Assembly (NCBI GenBank): GCA_003139975.1
Contig: PLHN01000473.1
Location: forward strand, 277-17,377
DNA from: Acidobacteriaceae bacterium
Lineage (GTDB): Bacteria > Acidobacteriota > Terriglobia > Terriglobales > Acidobacteriaceae
Length of the DNA stretch: 17,101 nt
Direction of reading: 5' to 3'
Shown here piece after piece: positions 13,576 through 17,101 of the stretch; within the stretch, counting starts at the first letter, position 1, and each line of letters starts with the position of its first letter. The translations under genes were made by a program, and so were the position numbers. The notes under the pieces are model-generated. The model had not been told where the DNA came from, did no database searches, and saw nothing but the letters and a program-made list of their open reading frames with translations.

Positions 13576-13941
13576 GTCTGCTCCTAATTTTGAAAGCTGG
13601 GCGGAGTCCCATCACGTGGCCCCGCCCGCTTTCGTAACGGCGATTTCTCAGTGAGGTTTGCCGCGGACCCCATGCGGAAAGTGGCGCAACCGCTCATGCA
13701 CGCGAGCCTCGCTCGGTTACGCCCGCTCCGCCAGCGTGTGGAGATAGCGAGGCGTTGATCTTTTCTCTTCCAGCCTAGCGCCATCGACACGCGAGGACCA
13801 CACCCACTAGTGCCCCCTCGCTGTCCGCTTTTTGTCCGCTTTTCTATCATGATTGAGCCGAAACCAAACGACACCGCAATCCCGCAAGTGATTGATCGTG
13901 TTGGTTATTCTTGTCTCGCTTCGGCTGGCTTGTAGCCTGTA
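13576..13941. other. Noncoding right-end region
   Basis: A 96-aa reverse ORF (13584-13874) is Arg/Ser/Gly-rich and unconvincing, so I see no gene. The region carries the right TGTCCG pair (13822-13839) and leads into the partial tRNA. Degenerate phage sequence may be present but I cannot read it. Confidence 0.5.
13822..13839 (+). promoter_or_regulatory. Right pair of putative integrase arm-binding sites
   Basis: TGTCCGCT occurs at 13822-13829 and 13833-13840, starting exactly 11 bp apart, the spacing seen at 63-91. The following CTTTT is also shared with the left cluster. The pair lies about 126 bp inside the right att core. A role as P'-arm integrase sites is inferred from mirror placement at both ends. 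Confidence 0.55.
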
Positions 13942-13992
13942 GTCTGGCTACGAACCAGAAGGTCGGGAGTTCGAATCTCTCAGGGCGCGCCA
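13942..13992 (+). tRNA. Partial tRNA-Arg(ACG) copy: anticodon arm to CCA
   Basis: The anticodon stem TCTGG/CCAGA (13943-13947, 13955-13959) encloses loop CTACGAA with anticodon ACG. It is followed by the variable loop, T stem GGGAG/CTCTC, loop TTCGAAT, acceptor strand AGGGCGC, discriminator G and CCA at 13990-13992. Upstream sequence shows no D arm and no matching 5' acceptor strand, so this is a fragment left by integration and is not functional. Confidence 0.85.
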
Positions 13993-13997
13993 TCTTT
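13966..13997 (+). repeat. Right attachment site core
   Basis: Identical over 32 bases to 1-32. The tRNA-derived identity probably extends further left to about 13942, giving an att core of about 55 bp if the left copy is an intact tRNA. This marks the right boundary of the element. Confidence 0.85.
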
Positions 13998-14097
13998 CAA
14001 GTACTCGCAGGCTTCCTGCCTGTGACTCTCCTGATCGACTCGCCGTCGCGTGAAAAAGAAACTTAGCGCATACTGCCCGGTATCTGTGAATCGGAAC

Positions 14098-15144
14098 CTA
14101 CGGCTTGGCCTTGAGCAAAAGCGGATTCGGGCCCTCCGACGACATAGTAAAGCCTTCGGACCCGTAGCAGGCGAGCGTGGACTCCTCGAGACCTGCACCA
14201 ACGCTGTAATCCGCAATCGCCTTTCCCTCGAGATCAGTCACCTTGATCAGCTCCTGACCCCCATCTTCCGCGCGCTCAAATCCGATAGCCAGCCGCCCAT
14301 CGTAAAACTTGATGCCGCGGGCTATACGACCTTGATTCCCAGCGTCGACCCGCAGCTTGCGGAGCACTTCGCCAGCAGGGGAGATTACATAGACCAACGA
14401 CGGATAACCGCCGCGCAGCAGATAGACATTGCCATCCGATCCTGCCGCAGTTCCTCCCGCGTACACAAAATTGCGGTTGTTATCCTGGACCTCCCCTTGG
14501 ACCCAGTCGACCGCCCCCCTCTGTCGTGCTTCTTCGTCCTCGGGCTCATAGATTTTCTTAATCAGTCGCCCGTCATGGGCAAACACCGCCGTAAACGAGG
14601 TCCGATAGAGGAAGGGATCTCGCGGGTCGTGATCGATAGCACCGGCGACCAGAAATTCGCCGGATTTGAATGCTGCAAGATGCCAGATGTCCACGACGTT
14701 GGGTTCCAGTTCTAACTTCGTCTCGGCTCTTATCGTGCCATCTTGCGCAAACTCCAGCAGGTAGTACCCCCTATCCGTGTACTTCGGGGGCGCGCCTTTG
14801 GGCCCCTGGACAAGCCGATAAACTATGCCGTCCGGAGTGACGAAGACCCCTCGCACAGCACCGGCAATGGAATCTGGCGCGGGAAAGATGCCTCCCAACT
14901 TGCCTTGTGGTGTGACTTTCACAATCGGCTGACGGCCCGGTTTATCCTCGGGCCTGTTCACCCGCACGTACACGTTCCCAGCGAGGTCGCACACGGGGTC
15001 ATCGTTAGGGTCAGTGTAGAGATTGCGCGCCGATGCCACATCAACGGAAATAGTCTTTAGGTTGATGACAGGACTTGCCGTTTGCTGCGCGCAAAGTATG
15101 GGGGCCGCGCACAGACTGGCCAACAGGAGCGGCGTCATTTTCAT
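14098..15144 (-). CDS. Secreted beta-propeller-like protein
   Basis: From the ATG at 15144 the product is 348 residues, beginning with a signal peptide (MKMTPLLLASLCAAPILCAQQ) likely cleaved after ILCA or CAQ. The rest contains repeated blade-like segments of the NHL/6-bladed propeller kind: VCDLAGNVYVRV, VTPDGIVYRLV, FAQDGTI, AGSDGNVYLL, ISPAGEVLRKL. It is exported, ligand unknown. GGAGG at 15152-15156 lies 7 nt upstream and fixes this start, although the frame is open upstream to 15774. It belongs to the chromosomal flank. Confidence 0.82.
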   Translation of the reverse strand: MKMTPLLLASLCAAPILCAQQTASPVINLKTISVDVASARNLYTDPNDDPVCDLAGNVYVRVNRPEDKPGRQPIVKVTPQGKLGGIFPAPDSIAGAVRGVFVTPDGIVYRLVQGPKGAPPKYTDRGYYLLEFAQDGTIRAETKLELEPNVVDIWHLAAFKSGEFLVAGAIDHDPRDPFLYRTSFTAVFAHDGRLIKKIYEPEDEEARQRGAVDWVQGEVQDNNRNFVYAGGTAAGSDGNVYLLRGGYPSLVYVISPAGEVLRKLRVDAGNQGRIARGIKFYDGRLAIGFERAEDGGQELIKVTDLEGKAIADYSVGAGLEESTLACYGSEGFTMSSEGPNPLLLKAKP

Positions 15145-15774
15145 AATCCGACCTCCAAGAGCATTTCCTTCCTTCAAAGTTATACCGGTTAGGTAGGGCA
15201 CACCGCCTAAATCAGCTGTCCCCCCGTCCTGCGAGGAGTCTAACGGTAATCCGTCATAGAGCTCACCGCCCCCATAATCGCTCGAGGAAAGAACCATGGG
15301 GCGCGCCCTCGCACGAGCCGGTGTGCGATTGCCGCAACCGCGTTTAGTTTCAATGCCCTGCCCCTTAACATCTCCAAACAGGTACACACAGCCACAAGTT
15401 GAGTCGTCGCAGGTACAGGTATAGGTAGGTGTGCAACCAGTTAGCAGGCAGCCGCCTCCCGACCCGCCACCGCTGCCTCCGCCGCAGTCTTCGGGATCGT
15501 AATTCGTGCTGGCGGTGGTCATATCGGCCGGACTGTTGTAGCCGTTGGGACACTGCAATGGAGAAAGGGAACAGAAGTTCACCTGATCCCCTCCGCCGAC
15601 GCAGATCGATCCCTCCCACGATATGGGCTTGCCCCCTTTCACGTCGCTATAACACGTATAGCCATATCTCAGAGTTTGTTCGCCGCACCCCTGCGCAAGC
15701 GACTTGCTACAAGGCAGAACCATCGCTGACACTAACATAATCCGGCATACATACAGAAATGTCGGTCGTCGCAT
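15145..15774 (-). CDS. Cys-rich secreted ORF running in frame into the propeller gene
   Basis: The start region has AGGAG just before ATG at 15774 and a signal peptide (MLVSAMVLPCSKSLAQG, after a short MRRPTF extension). The body is Cys-rich (CLLTGCTPTYTCTCDDSTC region) with a Gly/Ser linker (GGGSGGGSGGG). No stop codon occurs before the next gene's Shine-Dalgarno and ATG, so translation would continue into the 348-aa propeller as a 558-aa fusion with an internal signal peptide. Either the stop was lost, a frameshift lies upstream, or it is a genuine fusion. I end the feature at the downstream start for clarity. Family not recognised. Confidence 0.55.
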
Positions 15775-16286
15775 ATCTCCTCGTTAGAAGGGCGGCTGCT
15801 ATCATGTGGCTCACACGCGTTATCTCAGGTTGGCCGTCAAGTAGCAGCATCTTACGCAAAGGCTATATCCCCCCGCCGCGCATGCCAAGCGCAAAGTTCG
15901 TAGTAACTGATAAGTTGGCTGCGAATTTGCGAAGTCGGAACGGCTAATCGTATAGATAGTAATTTACTGCGAAAGTAGGTTCAGGGCTCTCCGAGAGGCT
16001 CATGGTCCGCAGTTACGGAATCGGAACACCGATCGGACACTTTGGCCAAAGACAAAAGCGGGATACTCTTCCATCGCGGCGCGGGAATCTAGAAATAAGG
16101 AAAGGTCGATGTGCAAGCTAATCGTTGCGGCATTCAGACTATAGAGCGTCGATTCTCACTGCGCGCCATTCTTTTCAGTCTCAACCGGCTTCGCCATCAA
16201 ACCGACCGCCGAGATAAAATACAATCGATATTTTCGTGGCAGGAATTCATAGGTCAAAAGGGGATTCTCTCTCGTCCGCCAAAGCT
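15775..16286. other. 512-bp intergenic region, no gene recognised
   Basis: The short ORFs here look like chance. A TAAAAT at 16215-16220 could be a -10 box for the downstream gene, but no -35 at normal spacing is convincing. Confidence 0.4.
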
Positions 16287-17101
16287 ATGGTCGCTTCTTC
16301 CCTCACCAAGGCAGGCAAACGTGCGAAAAAGGAGGAGACGTCGCCCTCCTTCAAAGGTCCTCTGTCGCCCGACTCACCCTTGATCGACCGGCAAACCCTG
16401 GGGTTTTGCCTGGCGTTGATCGCGGTTGTATGCGCGTTTTACTCCCCCATCGTTCACAATGGCTTCCTCAACTATGACGACAAGCAATACATAACTGACA
16501 ACCCTCCGGTAAGAGCCGGCCTGACATGGAAGACGGTGGAATGGGCCTTCATTACGGACACGGAGGCCAACTGGCATCCCCTTACCTGGCTCTCCCATGC
16601 TCTCGACTGCGATCTTTTCGGATTGAGCCCCCTCGGACCCCACTCGGAGAACGTCCTGCTGCACGCCGCGAACGCTGTTCTCTTGTTTCTTCTGCTCGAG
16701 AGCGCCACCGGATTTCGCTGGCGCAGCTTGATGGTGGCCGGCTTGTTTGCGCTGCATCCGATCAATGTCGAGTCCGTAGCCTGGGCGGCGGAGCGCAAGA
16801 ACGTATTGAGCATGCTGTTTTTCCTGCTCGCCTTCTATGCCTATGTCTGGTACACGCGCGAGCCGGGACCGCGCCGCTACGCGGCAGTGGCAGGCTTGTA
16901 TGCGCTGGCGCTGATGGCGAAGCCGCAGGTCATCACGTTTCCGTTTCTGCTCTTGCTCTTTGATTATTGGCCGCTCGGCCGGATTGGGTTCCCAGGCAAG
17001 CCTGGGTCGGCGGCGCGGGGCGCGAAGCCGGCGAAATTAAGGAACGGAGCAACAGTGCTGGAAAAGCTGCCGCTCTTGCTGCTCTCCGCCGCCAGCGCAG
17101 T
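16287..17101 (+). CDS. Multi-pass membrane protein, TMTC/GT-C-like (5' part only)
   Basis: The frame is open from ATG 16287 to the window end (271 codons seen). After a basic N-tail, a first TM helix (about 39-57) leads to NGFLNYDDKQYI with D64/D65, the place where GT-C glycosyltransferases carry a catalytic acidic pair. NWHPLTW (95-101) and LHPINVESVAWAAERKN (156-172), with several more helices, match the large membrane-plus-TPR proteins common in Acidobacteriota and related to eukaryotic TMTC. A TPR tail would lie beyond the window. The frame is closed upstream by TAA at 16215-16217; the Shine-Dalgarno is weak. Protein glycosylation is a family-based inference. Confidence 0.85.
   Translation, partial: MVASSLTKAGKRAKKEETSPSFKGPLSPDSPLIDRQTLGFCLALIAVVCAFYSPIVHNGFLNYDDKQYITDNPPVRAGLTWKTVEWAFITDTEANWHPLTWLSHALDCDLFGLSPLGPHSENVLLHAANAVLLFLLLESATGFRWRSLMVAGLFALHPINVESVAWAAERKNVLSMLFFLLAFYAYVWYTREPGPRRYAAVAGLYALALMAKPQVITFPFLLLLFDYWPLGRIGFPGKPGSAARGAKPAKLRNGATVLEKLPLLLLSAASA

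Noticed and set aside
13584..13874. Reverse ORF of 96 aa upstream of the gp10-like gene
   Set aside because: Arg/Ser/Gly-rich, no recognisable motif, and it covers the putative arm sites; probably noncoding.
13600..13992. Second complete tRNA gene at the right end
   Set aside because: There is no D arm or 5' acceptor strand; only the 3' half is present.

Overview
This window looks like part of an Acidobacteriota-type chromosome carrying an integrated mobile element of about 13.9 kb. The phylum assignment is an inference from moderately high GC, frequent GTG/TTG starts, and the style of the right-hand chromosomal genes: a secreted beta-propeller with an Ala/Gln signal-peptide end, and a large TMTC/GT-C-like membrane protein. 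It is not proven by any marker gene.

Element boundaries. Bases 1-32 (the 3' end of a tRNA gene plus 5 nt) recur exactly at 13966-13997. The right copy extends back through an anticodon arm with loop CTACGAA (anticodon ACG, tRNA-Arg) but has no D arm or 5' acceptor strand, so it is a partial tRNA. The intact tRNA is probably the left one, cut by the window start. A tyrosine integrase sits directly against the left copy. Clusters of TGTCCG spaced exactly 11 bp apart lie just inside both ends and fit integrase arm-type sites.

Left half. A leftward gene set (about 5110 to 33) encodes a basic protein, a small helical protein, a Cys/His protein, a large prim-pol/DUF3987-like primase-ATPase, a Cys-rich protein, an excisionase-like helix-turn-helix (HTH) protein and the integrase. 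Three successive junctions are ATGA overlaps, so the core is translationally coupled. A 478-bp divergent intergenic region (5111-5588) carries nine same-orientation copies of a CYGTCAGC-type repeat and an A/T-rich stretch, resembling an iteron origin or an operator array. To its right, a tightly packed rightward cassette (5589-7239) encodes an HTH protein, a CPxC protein, a coiled-coil protein and a protein with a seven-cysteine cluster, none of known function.

Middle and right half. A nested hairpin separates that cassette from a convergent small serine recombinase (7394-7975). Upstream of the recombinase are a perfect DnaA box and short repeats. Cargo follows: a possible Cys-His-Asp protein with a TTG start (8335-8847); a small charged protein; a leftward membrane-protein operon (10692 to 9362) whose last gene seems broken by a TGA at codon 3; and a 616-residue rightward membrane protein with two zinc ribbons and an FxLYD-like domain. 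Next to the right end are two leftward genes, one of them clearly HK97-gp10-like (phage tail completion), so the element has phage ancestry or is a phage satellite.

Right chromosomal flank (13998-17101). A secreted beta-propeller gene lies in the same uninterrupted frame as an upstream Cys-rich secreted ORF, with no stop codon between them. The window ends inside a multi-pass membrane protein gene.
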